A stretch of DNA of 50,338 nucleotides from an uncultured Thermotogae bacterium (GTDB lineage: Bacteria; Thermotogota; Thermotogae; Mesoaciditogales; Mesoaciditogaceae): positions 1-50,338 of the forward strand of contig CAJXLN010000009.1 of the NCBI GenBank assembly GCA_913056255.1. The letters are read 5' to 3'. The translations under genes and the position numbers were made by a program. Below are positions 1-8,103 of the stretch, piece by piece. The notes beneath the pieces were generated by a model. It saw only the letters and a list, made by a program, of their open reading frames with translations. It was not told the DNA's origin and did no database searches. Every line of letters starts with the position of its first letter. Positions within the stretch are counted from its first letter, which is position 1.

Positions 1-1
1 C

Positions 2-58
2 ATCGATGATGTTAAGGTTTTCGACGATGATTCAGAAGAAGTTATGAAGAGATTTTAG
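2..58 (+). CDS. C-terminal tail of an upstream gene (partial)
   Basis: An open frame enters from the left edge and ends at a TAG at 56-58. The 18 visible residues are acidic and end in VMKRF. This is too little to name a family. It sits about 130 bp before rhaB, on the same strand, so it may be the previous gene of the same catabolic cluster, but that is inference. Confidence 0.4.
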   Translation: MDDVKVFDDDSEEVMKRF

Positions 59-190
59 AAAAATGAGGAATTAGCAGCATCAAAGAGAAAATGACCGTGT
101 AAGAATGTGTCGGAGGTGTCCGGATTTTGACGGCGTTGTCAGCCAAGTCGGAGTGATAGAGTGAGAAAAATACGAAAAGAGGTCGGTATT

Positions 191-1612
191 TTGCGCTTTT
201 TGTCTGTAGATGTAGGAGCATCCGGAGGAAAAGCATTTGACTTATCTTACAACGGTAAAAAGATTCAAGTCGCTGAAATTTACAGATTCCCGAATATCCC
301 AGTTGAAATAAACGGCATTGACTATTGGGATATACTCGAGATCTACAAAAACATTTTGAAATCTTTGGAGATAATTTTACAAAAAAATGAGATTGAATCT
401 GTTGGGATAGACACGTGGGGGGTCGACTTTGGTCTTTTGGACGATAGAGGTTTTATGATGGGAGATCCCATGCACTACAGGAATTTTTACAAATTCAACT
501 CTATGCAAAGGGTTCTAGACAAGGTAGGTAAAAAGTGGATTTTTGAAAGATCTCCCACACAATTTCAACCGTTCAACACGATCTACCAGATTGCTGAAAT
601 GAAAGAATTAGGTATGAAATCCATCGATTGCGCACGAATATTACTTGGAATTCCGTCTTTGTTGATTTATTTTTTGACTGGTCAAAAAGCAATCGAATTC
701 ACCTTCGCAACGACGACTCAACTGTATAATCCCAAACTCAAAGGTTGGGACAATGAAATGATAAAAACTTTGGATTTGCCGAATATCTTACCACGGATCG
801 TAAGTTCATCTACGGTAGCAGAAGAAATAAAGCTCTTTGGGAAGAAATTCAAAGTTGTCTTTCCCCCAACACATGATACAGGCTCAGCTTTTGCTTGCGT
901 TAGCGATGAAAATGCCATGATAATAAGTGCTGGAACATGGTTTTTGGAGGGAATTTTGTCAAAAAATCCCATTAAAAACGAAAATGTCATGAAATACAAT
1001 TTTGCCAATGAAGGATGTATCGATGGAGGATACAGGTTGCTTTCTCAAACCACTGGCATGTGGCTCATAGAAGAGTTGAAACGCAAATGGAAGGTAGGAT
1101 ACGACGAACTTATCGAAATGGCAAGAACGGCAAAGCCTTTTGCCGGCATGATAGATGCCAACTCGTACGATCTGCAAAAGCCTCAAGATATGGAATTGGC
1201 AATCGTAAACGAATCCGTAAAGTTCGGAAAGCGCATCGAATCAAAAGCAGAAATTGTAAGGACGGCATTCGAAGGAATTGCCATGAAGACAAAATGGAGT
1301 TTGGAAAAACTTGAGGAAGTTTCCGGAAGGAAGATGAAAAAGATAAGGATGTTGGGCGGCGCTACGCGAAATAAGTTGATCTGTCAGTTTATATCCGATG
1401 CCGCAAATCTTCCCGTCGAAGCAGGCCCTATCGAAGCGACGGCAATCGGAAATGGACTGTCCCAGATGATCGCAAAGGATATCATCGATCTGGATGACAT
1501 TTCGGATCTCGTCCGAGAGTCTTTCGAAATTGAAAGATACGAACCCGAAAATTCAGGCATGTGGCAGAAGGCGTACGACAAATGGAAAAGGGTTGTCGAT
1601 AGAAGAAGGTGA
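191..1612 (+). CDS. rhaB: Rhamnulokinase-like FGGY carbohydrate kinase
   Basis: FGGY-family sugar kinase, most like rhamnulokinase, which phosphorylates L-rhamnulose with ATP to give rhamnulose-1-phosphate in the cytoplasm. The N-terminal phosphate-binding loop is seen as LSVDVGASGGK, the central domain has the ISAGTWFLEG stretch, and the C-terminal ATPase lobe carries MLGGATRN followed by GPIEATAIGN, which is typical of rhamnulokinases. About 473 residues is the usual family length. I place the start at the TTG at 191 because AAAAGAGG at 175-182 is a well-spaced SD; a GTG at 161 in the same frame is the alternative and has none. The next gene (larA) begins 4 bp after the stop. Lactaldehyde dehydrogenase downstream fits rhamnose or fucose breakdown. 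The exact sugar (rhamnulose versus another ketose or deoxysugar) is inferred. Confidence 0.8.
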   Translation: MRFLSVDVGASGGKAFDLSYNGKKIQVAEIYRFPNIPVEINGIDYWDILEIYKNILKSLEIILQKNEIESVGIDTWGVDFGLLDDRGFMMGDPMHYRNFYKFNSMQRVLDKVGKKWIFERSPTQFQPFNTIYQIAEMKELGMKSIDCARILLGIPSLLIYFLTGQKAIEFTFATTTQLYNPKLKGWDNEMIKTLDLPNILPRIVSSSTVAEEIKLFGKKFKVVFPPTHDTGSAFACVSDENAMIISAGTWFLEGILSKNPIKNENVMKYNFANEGCIDGGYRLLSQTTGMWLIEELKRKWKVGYDELIEMARTAKPFAGMIDANSYDLQKPQDMELAIVNESVKFGKRIESKAEIVRTAFEGIAMKTKWSLEKLEEVSGRKMKKIRMLGGATRNKLICQFISDAANLPVEAGPIEATAIGNGLSQMIAKDIIDLDDISDLVRESFEIERYEPENSGMWQKAYDKWKRVVDRRR

Positions 1613-1616
1613 AATG

Positions 1617-2903
1617 ATGGAAGTTAAGATAAGGTATGGGAAGAATTTTAAAAAGGTAAATTTACCCAACAATTCAGTTGTTCTAAAAAAGCCGCAAACG
1701 CTACCTGTCAAAAACCCACGAGCTGAAATACGAAAAATGCTTGAAAATCCAGTAAAGACGCCCACATTATTTGAACTGGCAAATGGCAAAAGGGATGCAT
1801 GCATCGTCGTTTCGGATACAACAAGGCCCGTTCCAAATGAAATTCTTATCCCTCCTTTGATCGAAACTTTGGAACGAGCCGGAATTCGGAATGAGAATAT
1901 AACTATCCTGATAGCAACAGGTACTCACGATCCAGTACCAGAGGATATGTTTGAGGAGCTTCTTGGAAAAGAAGTTTTAAGGCACAAGGTCAAAATCGTC
2001 AATCATAGTGCTTACGATGATTCTATGATTGTCAATCTTGGAAAGGGCCTTCATGACTGTCCGGCACTTGTTAACAAGTTGTACATGCAATCAAGTTTGA
2101 AGATATGCACCGGACTTATCGAACCCCATTTCATGGCTGGATTTTCTGGTGGAAGGAAGTCCATATGTCCTGGAATAACAGGCATAGAAACGTTAAAAAT
2201 GTTTCACAGTGTTGATGCGATGGGTCATCCACTTTCGAAAAGCTGTTCTATTGATGGTAACCCTGTTGACGAAATGGCAAAAAGCGTTGCAAAACTTGCT
2301 GGATGTGATTTCATGCTCAACGTTACACTCGACGATCAAAGAAGAATAACGGGCATCTTTGCGGGAGATCTTTTTGAAGCGCACAGATTGGGATGTGATT
2401 TCGCAGCAAAAACATCGATCGTTGAGATGAAAAAAGAGGCGGACATTGTCATAACGTCCAACGGTGGATATCCATTGGATCAAAATTACTACCAAACCGC
2501 AAAAGGTCTTATCGAAGCGGCCGAAATTGTGAAACCGAACGGCGTGATCGTGATGGCATCGGAATGCAGATTTGGAGTGGGAAAAGAAACTTTCAAGACC
2601 CTGTTGCGAGAACTAAAACGAAAAGGCGTAAAGGCTTTTCTTGATTCGCACAAGACTTCTCAAACATTCGTGAGTGATCAGTGGGAGGTCCAAAAGATTT
2701 CACAAGTACTTGAAAAAACGAGAAACATATTTTTATTGTCTCAGCTTAACGATAAGGATTACGAATTAACCTTTGCCAAACGGATCACATCCCTCAGTGA
2801 GGGATTGAAAATGGCGATGAAGATCGTGGGAGGTGATCATCCATTCGTCGTAGCAGTCCCAGAAGGGCCATACGTTGTGGGAAGGATCAAAAATAGTTGG
2901 TAA
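1617..2903 (+). CDS. larA: LarA-family nickel-dependent 2-hydroxyacid (lactate) racemase
   Basis: LarA enzymes interconvert L- and D-lactate (or related 2-hydroxyacids) by hydride transfer on a nickel-pincer nucleotide cofactor. Counting from the ATG at 1617, the protein has SDTTRPVP near residue 66, ATGTHDPVP with His104, and EPHFMAGFSGGRKS with His171 and Lys181. These match the catalytic His108, His174 and cofactor-anchoring Lys184 described for Lactobacillus LarA. The length of 428 residues is normal. SD AGAAGG at 1604-1609 favours this start; the frame is open back into rhaB but that part is shadow. The cofactor-making larB, larC and larE genes are not in the window. Position between rhaB and aldA suggests it acts on the lactate produced by AldA. 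Some relatives racemize or epimerize other hydroxyacids, so lactate is an inference from context. Confidence 0.85.
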   Translation: MEVKIRYGKNFKKVNLPNNSVVLKKPQTLPVKNPRAEIRKMLENPVKTPTLFELANGKRDACIVVSDTTRPVPNEILIPPLIETLERAGIRNENITILIATGTHDPVPEDMFEELLGKEVLRHKVKIVNHSAYDDSMIVNLGKGLHDCPALVNKLYMQSSLKICTGLIEPHFMAGFSGGRKSICPGITGIETLKMFHSVDAMGHPLSKSCSIDGNPVDEMAKSVAKLAGCDFMLNVTLDDQRRITGIFAGDLFEAHRLGCDFAAKTSIVEMKKEADIVITSNGGYPLDQNYYQTAKGLIEAAEIVKPNGVIVMASECRFGVGKETFKTLLRELKRKGVKAFLDSHKTSQTFVSDQWEVQKISQVLEKTRNIFLLSQLNDKDYELTFAKRITSLSEGLKMAMKIVGGDHPFVVAVPEGPYVVGRIKNSW

Positions 2904-2951
2904 AAAGGGGACTTACCGGTGACAAAAGCTCGTAGTGGAAATAATGAATAA

Positions 2952-2980
2952 TTGACGATCGATTAACCTGCTAATTCAAT
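2952..2980 (+). promoter_or_regulatory. Possible promoter before aldA
   Basis: In the 131-bp gap between larA and aldA there is TTGACG (2952-2957), a 17-bp spacer and TTCAAT (2975-2980). The -35 box is 5/6 and the -10 box 4/6 relative to sigma-A consensus. It would give aldA a second promoter in addition to read-through from rhaB-larA. Weak evidence only. Confidence 0.3.
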
Positions 2981-3034
2981 CAAATATGTTAATTCTTTTG
3001 TTTTCAATGTTGATATTTGAAGGGAGGAATTGAT

Positions 3035-4480
3035 ATGAGGCGTTACCAAATGTTTATCGATGGGAAATTAGTTGATTCCGTATCTCAAAAGACTTTCAAC
3101 GTTATAAATCCGGCGACCGAAGAGGTCATTTCGGAAGCACCTGAGGGTACTGTTGAAGACACGCGTGTTGCAATAGATGCGGCTTACAGGGCACAGAAAT
3201 CATGGGCAAAGCTGCCGGCTATCGAACGAGCAAAGTATCTCAGAAAAATTGCGGATGGGATTCGAAAAAATGCTGAAACTCTTGCAACAACGATAGTTGA
3301 GGAACAGGGAAAGATAAGATCACTTGCAAGAGTTGAGGTGGATTTCACGGCTGATTACATAGACTACATGGCAGAATGGGCGAGAAGACTCGAAGGTGAG
3401 ATAATACCGAGTGACCGACCAAATGAGAACATATTCCTTTACAGAATGCCAATAGGAGTTGTGGCAGGAATTCTCCCATGGAACTTCCCTTTCTTTTTGA
3501 TAGCTAGAAAGATGGCACCGGCACTCATAACAGGCAATACAATTGTGATAAAGCCGAGCTCTGATACACCGAACAACGCTTTTGAATTTGCCAAGATCGT
3601 CGCACATACAGATTTGCCGGCTGGGGTCTTCAACCTTGTAAGCGGAAAAGGCTCCGTTGTGGGAAATGAACTCGCTTCAAATCCGAAGATTGGAATAGTA
3701 AGCTTCACGGGAAGTGTTGAAACAGGATCGAAGATAATGGAATTAGCTTCGAAAAACATAACAAAGGTGTCACTTGAGCTTGGAGGAAAAGCTCCCGCGA
3801 TAGTCATGGACGATGCGGATGTAGATCTTGCGGTTAAAGCGATAAAGGACTCTCGTGTGATAAACACGGGTCAAGTTTGCAATTGCGCTGAACGCGCGTA
3901 CGTTCACGAAAAGATCGCAGATGAATTCATCGAAAAAATGATCGAATCCATGAAAGAAACGACATACGGAGATCCACTCAGAGAAGATGTCGATATGGGG
4001 CCTTTGATAAATTCCAATGCCCTAAAATCAGTCGATGGCATGGTCAAAAAGGCAATCGAGCAGGGTGCAAAAATGGTAACGGGAGGAAAGGCAGAAGATA
4101 AAAAGAAAGGTTTTTTCTACAAGCCAACCGTTTTGGTAGATTGCAAACAAGACATGGAGATAATTCACAAAGAGATCTTCGGACCGGTTTTACCGATAGT
4201 GAAATTCAAAGATTTAGATGAAGCGATCGATATGGCAAATGATTCCGAATACGGCCTTACTTCTTCCATATACACGCAAAATTTAGACGTTGCCATGAGA
4301 GCCGCGAACGAGATAAAGTTTGGCGAGACCTATATAAACCGCGAAAATTTCGAAGCCATGCAAGGATTCCACGCGGGATGGAGGAAATCCGGCATGGGAG
4401 GAGACGACGGAAAACACGGAGTTGAAGAATTCACCAATACCCATGTCGTGTATTTACAGTACAACCAGAACAAAAAATAA
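3035..4480 (+). CDS. aldA: Lactaldehyde dehydrogenase (AldA type)
   Basis: NAD-dependent aldehyde dehydrogenase that oxidizes L-lactaldehyde to L-lactate (AldA also takes glycolaldehyde). The match to E. coli AldA is unusually direct: the catalytic cysteine region reads GQVCNCAERAYV, followed by EIFGPVLPIV, the stretch YGLTSSIYTQNL, and the C-terminal signature GETYINRENFEAMQGFHAGW. Also visible are the Rossmann and substrate-entry region PWNFPFFLIARKMAPAL and the general-base segment ELGGKAPAIV. It has 481 residues, normal for the family. The start is the ATG at 3035 behind the SD GGGAGG (3022-3027); an in-frame TTG at 3017 lies upstream of that SD and is unlikely. Its place next to rhaB identifies the source of lactaldehyde as rhamnulose-1-phosphate (or fuculose-1-phosphate) cleavage, though no aldolase is seen here. 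Confidence 0.93.
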   Translation: MRRYQMFIDGKLVDSVSQKTFNVINPATEEVISEAPEGTVEDTRVAIDAAYRAQKSWAKLPAIERAKYLRKIADGIRKNAETLATTIVEEQGKIRSLARVEVDFTADYIDYMAEWARRLEGEIIPSDRPNENIFLYRMPIGVVAGILPWNFPFFLIARKMAPALITGNTIVIKPSSDTPNNAFEFAKIVAHTDLPAGVFNLVSGKGSVVGNELASNPKIGIVSFTGSVETGSKIMELASKNITKVSLELGGKAPAIVMDDADVDLAVKAIKDSRVINTGQVCNCAERAYVHEKIADEFIEKMIESMKETTYGDPLREDVDMGPLINSNALKSVDGMVKKAIEQGAKMVTGGKAEDKKKGFFYKPTVLVDCKQDMEIIHKEIFGPVLPIVKFKDLDEAIDMANDSEYGLTSSIYTQNLDVAMRAANEIKFGETYINRENFEAMQGFHAGWRKSGMGGDDGKHGVEEFTNTHVVYLQYNQNKK

Positions 4481-4554
4481 GAAGTCTTTTGGAAGTTCTA
4501 TGATATGATCAAAAATCGATATTTTATGAGATTTTCCAAATGGAGGTATTCAAA

Positions 4555-5346
4555 TTGAAAATAGCCGTGCTCATAAAGCAGGTACCTGCTACGGATAAAG
4601 TTAAGATGGACGAAAAGACCGGCACGATGGTCAGATCTGAAATGGAAGCTGAATTGAATCCATTAGATATGTATGCTGTTGAGGAGGCTGTGAGGATAAA
4701 AGAGAGAATGGAAGACACAACTCTTACAGCCATAACGATGGGTCCTCCAGGAGCATCGGATGCAATAAAGGATGCACTTTCAATAGGCTGTGATGATGGA
4801 TATCTTCTGACGGACAGAAAATTTGCCGGTGCCGATACCTGGGCAACGGCTTACGTGCTTTCTCAATCGATAAAAAAACTCGGTGGATTCGATCTGATCT
4901 TTTGCGGAGAGCGGGCAACAGATGGAGAAACGGGACAGGTTGGCTCGTCCGTTGCCACGCAATTGGGCATTCCGCCTTTGACTTACGTGAGTGAGATCGT
5001 CGATCTGACACAGAATCATATCAGGGTAAAAAGGGCCATCGAAGGCGGCCACGAAATTATTGAAGTAAAATTACCCGCACTTGTCAGCGTTGTCAAAGAG
5101 ATAAATGAACCGAGAATTCCAAATTTAGCCGGTAAGATGAAAGCAAAATCCGCCAAAGTTGTGATTATGGATGCAGATACAATAGATGCAGATCCTTCAA
5201 AATTGGGGTTGAAGGGATCTCCTACGAGAGTCGTTAAAGTTTTTTACCCAAAACTCACAAGAGGCGGAAAGATCATCAAAGCAAAAGATCCTGAAAATGC
5301 CGTGAATGAACTTCTGACTTTTTTGAGATCAAAGGAGATAATCTGA
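4555..5346 (+). CDS. etfB: Electron transfer flavoprotein, beta subunit
   Basis: Beta subunit of an electron transfer flavoprotein, a cytoplasmic AMP- or FAD-binding partner of EtfA that accepts electrons from a flavin dehydrogenase. It begins KIAVLIKQVPATD and carries the ETF-beta signature region around CGERATDGETGQVGSS and the later AIEGGHEIIEVKLPALVSVV. It has 263 residues, the usual size. The start is TTG at 4555, chosen because GGAGGT at 4542-4547 is an ideal SD 7 bp upstream; the ATG at 4540 overlaps that SD. The stop is 1 bp before etfA. The loop DGETGQVG differs from DGDTAQVG, which I associate with many electron-bifurcating EtfB proteins. Whether this Etf bifurcates cannot be decided by eye. 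Confidence 0.9.
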   Translation: MKIAVLIKQVPATDKVKMDEKTGTMVRSEMEAELNPLDMYAVEEAVRIKERMEDTTLTAITMGPPGASDAIKDALSIGCDDGYLLTDRKFAGADTWATAYVLSQSIKKLGGFDLIFCGERATDGETGQVGSSVATQLGIPPLTYVSEIVDLTQNHIRVKRAIEGGHEIIEVKLPALVSVVKEINEPRIPNLAGKMKAKSAKVVIMDADTIDADPSKLGLKGSPTRVVKVFYPKLTRGGKIIKAKDPENAVNELLTFLRSKEII

Positions 5347-5347
5347 C

Positions 5348-6343
5348 ATGGGCCAAAACTCCAAAGAAGTATGGACGTTAGCAGAATTCCGTGGTGGGAT
5401 GATAAATCCGGTCTCATATGAACTGTTGGCATGGGGAAGGACACTTGCCGATGATCTTGAGGCCGAACTTGCGAGTGTGATCCTAGGGGATGAAATCACT
5501 TCGGTGGAAACTCTTTTTCATGAGGGAGCGGACATCGTTTACATTGTGGACCACAAAGGATTGGCCAATTTTCTACCAGACGTTCATTCGAACGTACTCA
5601 CATCGCTCGCAAAAGAGCACAAACCTGAGATAATATTGGCATCGGCAACTACTTACGGAAGAACCGTAATGCCAATGCTTTCAACGAAACTCGAAACTGG
5701 TCTTACTGCGGATTGCACTAAACTTGAAATAGATCCGGAGAGTAAACTTTTACTTCAAACGAGGCCAGCTGTAGGTGGCAACGTCATGGCGACGATCAAG
5801 ACACAGACCAAACCCCAAATGGCGACGGTAAGGCCAAGATCTAAAAAACCTCTGAAGCCGGATCAGACAAGGAGTGGAAGGATCTTGTATAAAGAATTCA
5901 GTCCGCAATTTTTCGAAAGTAAATACACCTGGATCGGATTTGAAAAAGATGAAAGTTCCGATTCACCGATACAGGAAGCTGATATCGTTATCGCCGGCGG
6001 GCGTGGAATGAAGGATGAAAATAATTTTGATTTACTTTACAAAATTGCCAAAAAATTAAACGGCGTCGTTGGAGCATCCCGTACGGCGGTGGATATGGGA
6101 TGGATTCCGTACTCACATCAGGTTGGCCTTTCAGGTAAAACTGTCAGCCCACATCTCTACATGGCATTTGGAATATCTGGGGCAGTTCAGCATATCGCCG
6201 GAATGTCATCATCTGACATCGTTGTTGCGGTGAACACAGATCCGGACGCTGCAATATTCGACGTGGCGGATTTTGGAATTGTTGGGGACGCGCTCGAGAT
6301 CCTTCCGATCTTTTTGAAAAAGTTGGGTGAGAAAGATGGATAA
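5348..6343 (+). CDS. etfA: Electron transfer flavoprotein, alpha subunit
   Basis: Alpha subunit of the Etf pair. The C-terminal FAD domain is intact, with GGRGMKDENNF, VGASRTAVDMGW, the HQVGLSGKTVSP loop and VNTDPDAAIFDVADFGIVGD. It has 331 residues and no N-terminal ferredoxin-like cysteine cluster, unlike LctC of Acetobacterium as I recall it. AAAGGAGA sits just before the ATG. It overlaps the downstream FAD dehydrogenase by 8 bp, which supports translational coupling and a physical EtfAB-dehydrogenase complex. The gene order etfB-etfA-dehydrogenase is the same as lctB-lctC-lctD in the acetogen lactate cluster. Confidence 0.92.
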   Translation: MGQNSKEVWTLAEFRGGMINPVSYELLAWGRTLADDLEAELASVILGDEITSVETLFHEGADIVYIVDHKGLANFLPDVHSNVLTSLAKEHKPEIILASATTYGRTVMPMLSTKLETGLTADCTKLEIDPESKLLLQTRPAVGGNVMATIKTQTKPQMATVRPRSKKPLKPDQTRSGRILYKEFSPQFFESKYTWIGFEKDESSDSPIQEADIVIAGGRGMKDENNFDLLYKIAKKLNGVVGASRTAVDMGWIPYSHQVGLSGKTVSPHLYMAFGISGAVQHIAGMSSSDIVVAVNTDPDAAIFDVADFGIVGDALEILPIFLKKLGEKDG

Positions 6344-7751
6344 CTTTGGCAAAGTAGATGAAAAGATCGTCAAAGCCTTGAGAAATATAGTAGGTACATC
6401 TGGCGTTGTGTATGAAGACAGGACGGCTCTTGAAAATTACTCACACGACGAGGCTGGAGGAGAATATTACGCGCACATGCCAGAAGTAGCTGTAAAAGTA
6501 GAAAGTGCAGATCAGATATCCAAAATAGTCAAATTGGCGAATTCAGAACATATTCCTATTACGCCAAGAGGTGCAGGAAGCGGTCTTGCAGGTGGTGATG
6601 TTCCCATCTACGGTGGGATCGTTTTGTCTGTTGAAAAGATGAACAAAATAATTGAAATAGACAGAAATAACCTCGTTGCCGTTGTTGAACCCGGAGTTGT
6701 GACGAACGATCTGTGTAAGAAAGTTGCGGACGTCGGACTTTACTATGCCGGATACCCCATGAGCGTCGAAACGAGTTTTATAGGCGGGAATGTCGCGACG
6801 AATGCCGGAGGAAGTAAGGTCATAAAGTACGGCAACACGGGCCATCACGTCATAGGTCTTGAGGTTGTCCTTGCAAATGGTCAAATCGTAGAGTTCGGAG
6901 GTAAAAGGAGAAAGGATTCATCCGGGTATGACTTCGTACATCCATTCGTGGGATCTGAAGGAACACTGGGAATATTTTCAAAAATTTACCTAAATCTCAT
7001 ACCTTTGCCGGGTAAAACTGTTGATCTGCTTGCTCCTTTCAAAGACATAGAAAGTGCCATTTCAAATGTCGGCAAACTCATGATAGAAAGCAAAACACTT
7101 CCAAGCGCCGTTGAATTCATAGACGGCCTTTCCGTGAAATTGGGATCTGTCTACAACAACATAAAACTCCCATTTCAAGACGATGCAGGGGCATATCTTT
7201 TAGTTCAGTACGAGGGCAGAAATAAAGGTGAGATAGAAGATCTTTACGAAATCGGTGGTAAAGTTCTTACGAACGGCGGAGCGATGGATGTTTTTATCGC
7301 CGACAACAGAACTAACTCGGAAAAACTCTGGAGAATAAGAAGAAACTGGCTTGAAGGTGTAAAGTCCTTTGATCCTTATGCGCCAACGGGAGATGTTGTC
7401 GTACCTACAGATAAAATTCCGGAAATAATGCAGTACATATCCGATATTTCTAAAGATTACAAGGTTCAAATTCCCGTTGCGGGACATGCTGCAGATGGTA
7501 ATATACACCCCGCTCCCATGAAACCGAAAGAAATCAGCCCAATTGAATGGAAGAATTTATCGGAAGAGGTTCTTGGCAAGATAGCACTCAAAGCAGCAGC
7601 ATTGGGAGGAGCAATAAGCGGTGAACACGGCGTGGGATTCATAAAAAAGGAACTTTTAAAACAGACAAAATCGGATCAGTATATCTTGATGAAAAAAGTA
7701 AAATCGCTCTTCGATCCTAATGGAATAATGAATCCAGGAAAGTTATTCTGA
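6336..7751 (+). CDS. glcD: FAD-linked oxidase, probable Etf-coupled D-lactate dehydrogenase (GlcD/LctD type)
   Basis: Flavoprotein of the vanillyl-alcohol-oxidase/GlcD group that would oxidize a 2-hydroxyacid (D-lactate or glycolate) to the 2-oxoacid and pass electrons to EtfAB. The FAD_binding_4 domain (about residues 40-220) shows PRGAGSGLAGGDVPIYGG and GGNVATNAGGSK. The FAD-oxidase C domain carries PVAGHAADGNIHP and GAISGEHGVGFIKK. It has 471 residues, full length. The ATG at 6336 is preferred; a GTG 9 bp upstream is in frame. It closes the operon rhaB-larA-aldA-etfBA-glcD. With LarA beside it, D-lactate is the most likely substrate and pyruvate the product. Glycolate is an alternative, since AldA also makes glycolate from glycolaldehyde. 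Confidence 0.87.
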   Translation: MDNFGKVDEKIVKALRNIVGTSGVVYEDRTALENYSHDEAGGEYYAHMPEVAVKVESADQISKIVKLANSEHIPITPRGAGSGLAGGDVPIYGGIVLSVEKMNKIIEIDRNNLVAVVEPGVVTNDLCKKVADVGLYYAGYPMSVETSFIGGNVATNAGGSKVIKYGNTGHHVIGLEVVLANGQIVEFGGKRRKDSSGYDFVHPFVGSEGTLGIFSKIYLNLIPLPGKTVDLLAPFKDIESAISNVGKLMIESKTLPSAVEFIDGLSVKLGSVYNNIKLPFQDDAGAYLLVQYEGRNKGEIEDLYEIGGKVLTNGGAMDVFIADNRTNSEKLWRIRRNWLEGVKSFDPYAPTGDVVVPTDKIPEIMQYISDISKDYKVQIPVAGHAADGNIHPAPMKPKEISPIEWKNLSEEVLGKIALKAAALGGAISGEHGVGFIKKELLKQTKSDQYILMKKVKSLFDPNGIMNPGKLF

Positions 7752-7756
7752 GATAA

Positions 7757-7910
7757 TTATACTAACTCTTTTTCAAAATCCGAAATATAATTTAAATTTG
7801 ACGGAGAGCAAACTTGCCTTGCAGGTGGCCTCCGCAGCACAGCGAGGACCAGACACCGAAAGGCAATTGCTGAAGTCAAATGACTTCACTTTTAAAGTTG
7901 GTTTAGTATA
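7757..7910 (+). mobile_element. MITE-like element, copy 1 (identical to 30966-31119)
   Basis: A 154-bp block matching 30966-31119 base for base, in the same orientation. Ends are an 8-bp inverted repeat, TATACTAA (7758-7765) and TTAGTATA (7903-7910), which can be read as TACTAA...TTAGTA flanked by a TA on each side, as expected for TA-target (IS630/Tc1-like) insertions. Inside is a long imperfect hairpin at 7807-7871: AGCAA/TTGCT, TTGCCTT/AAGGCAA, GGT/ACC, and a GC-rich apex around 7827-7850. A second palindrome is TGAAGTCA/TGACTTCA at 7871-7888. No reading frame of note. It lies between the glcD stop and the terminator at 7911. Confidence 0.75.
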
Positions 7911-7949
7911 AAAAAGCAGGTGCAAATGCACCTGCTTTCTATTTTTATT
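7911..7949. terminator. Bidirectional intrinsic terminator
   Basis: AGCAGGTGCA (7915-7924) pairs perfectly with TGCACCTGCT (7927-7936). A T-rich tract follows on the + strand (7936-7949) and an A run precedes it (7910-7914), so it can stop transcripts from glcD and from the minus strand. The MITE abuts it directly. Confidence 0.8.
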
Positions 7950-8103
7950 CGACGACAAGATCTGAATTTGCCTCGAGTTTTGCTTTTAATTCTTTTTTTA
8001 TCTGCTCTTGTGGAATCGTCTTTACAATTCCCCGTATGTATTCAGTATCCGTGTCGAAGACGACATTTCTCAAAGAGAGTCTCTTGACTTCTCTCAATAC
8101 CAT
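7945..8103 (-). pseudogene. Short reading frame, probably the remnant of a larger gene
   Basis: A 52-residue minus-strand frame starts at ATG 8101-8103 and stops right at the terminator. The frame stays open upstream for about 20 more codons without a good start, until a TAG. The composition is protein-like, with a charged, helical C-terminus containing IPQEQIKKELKAKLE. There is no convincing SD before the ATG. I do not recognise the family. The tidy terminator placement suggests it was once the end of a real gene whose front part is gone. Confidence 0.3.

Noticed and set aside
7801-7880. Resemblance to a glycine riboswitch (GGAGAG and an ACCGAAAGGCAA string)
   Set aside because: The order and spacing of the conserved blocks do not fit the glycine aptamer, there is no downstream glycine gene at either copy, and the sequence is an exactly repeated unit with inverted ends.
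7773-7958. 61-codon minus-strand frame across the MITE and terminator
   Set aside because: It crosses the MITE boundary and the terminator hairpin, and has no SD; chance frame.
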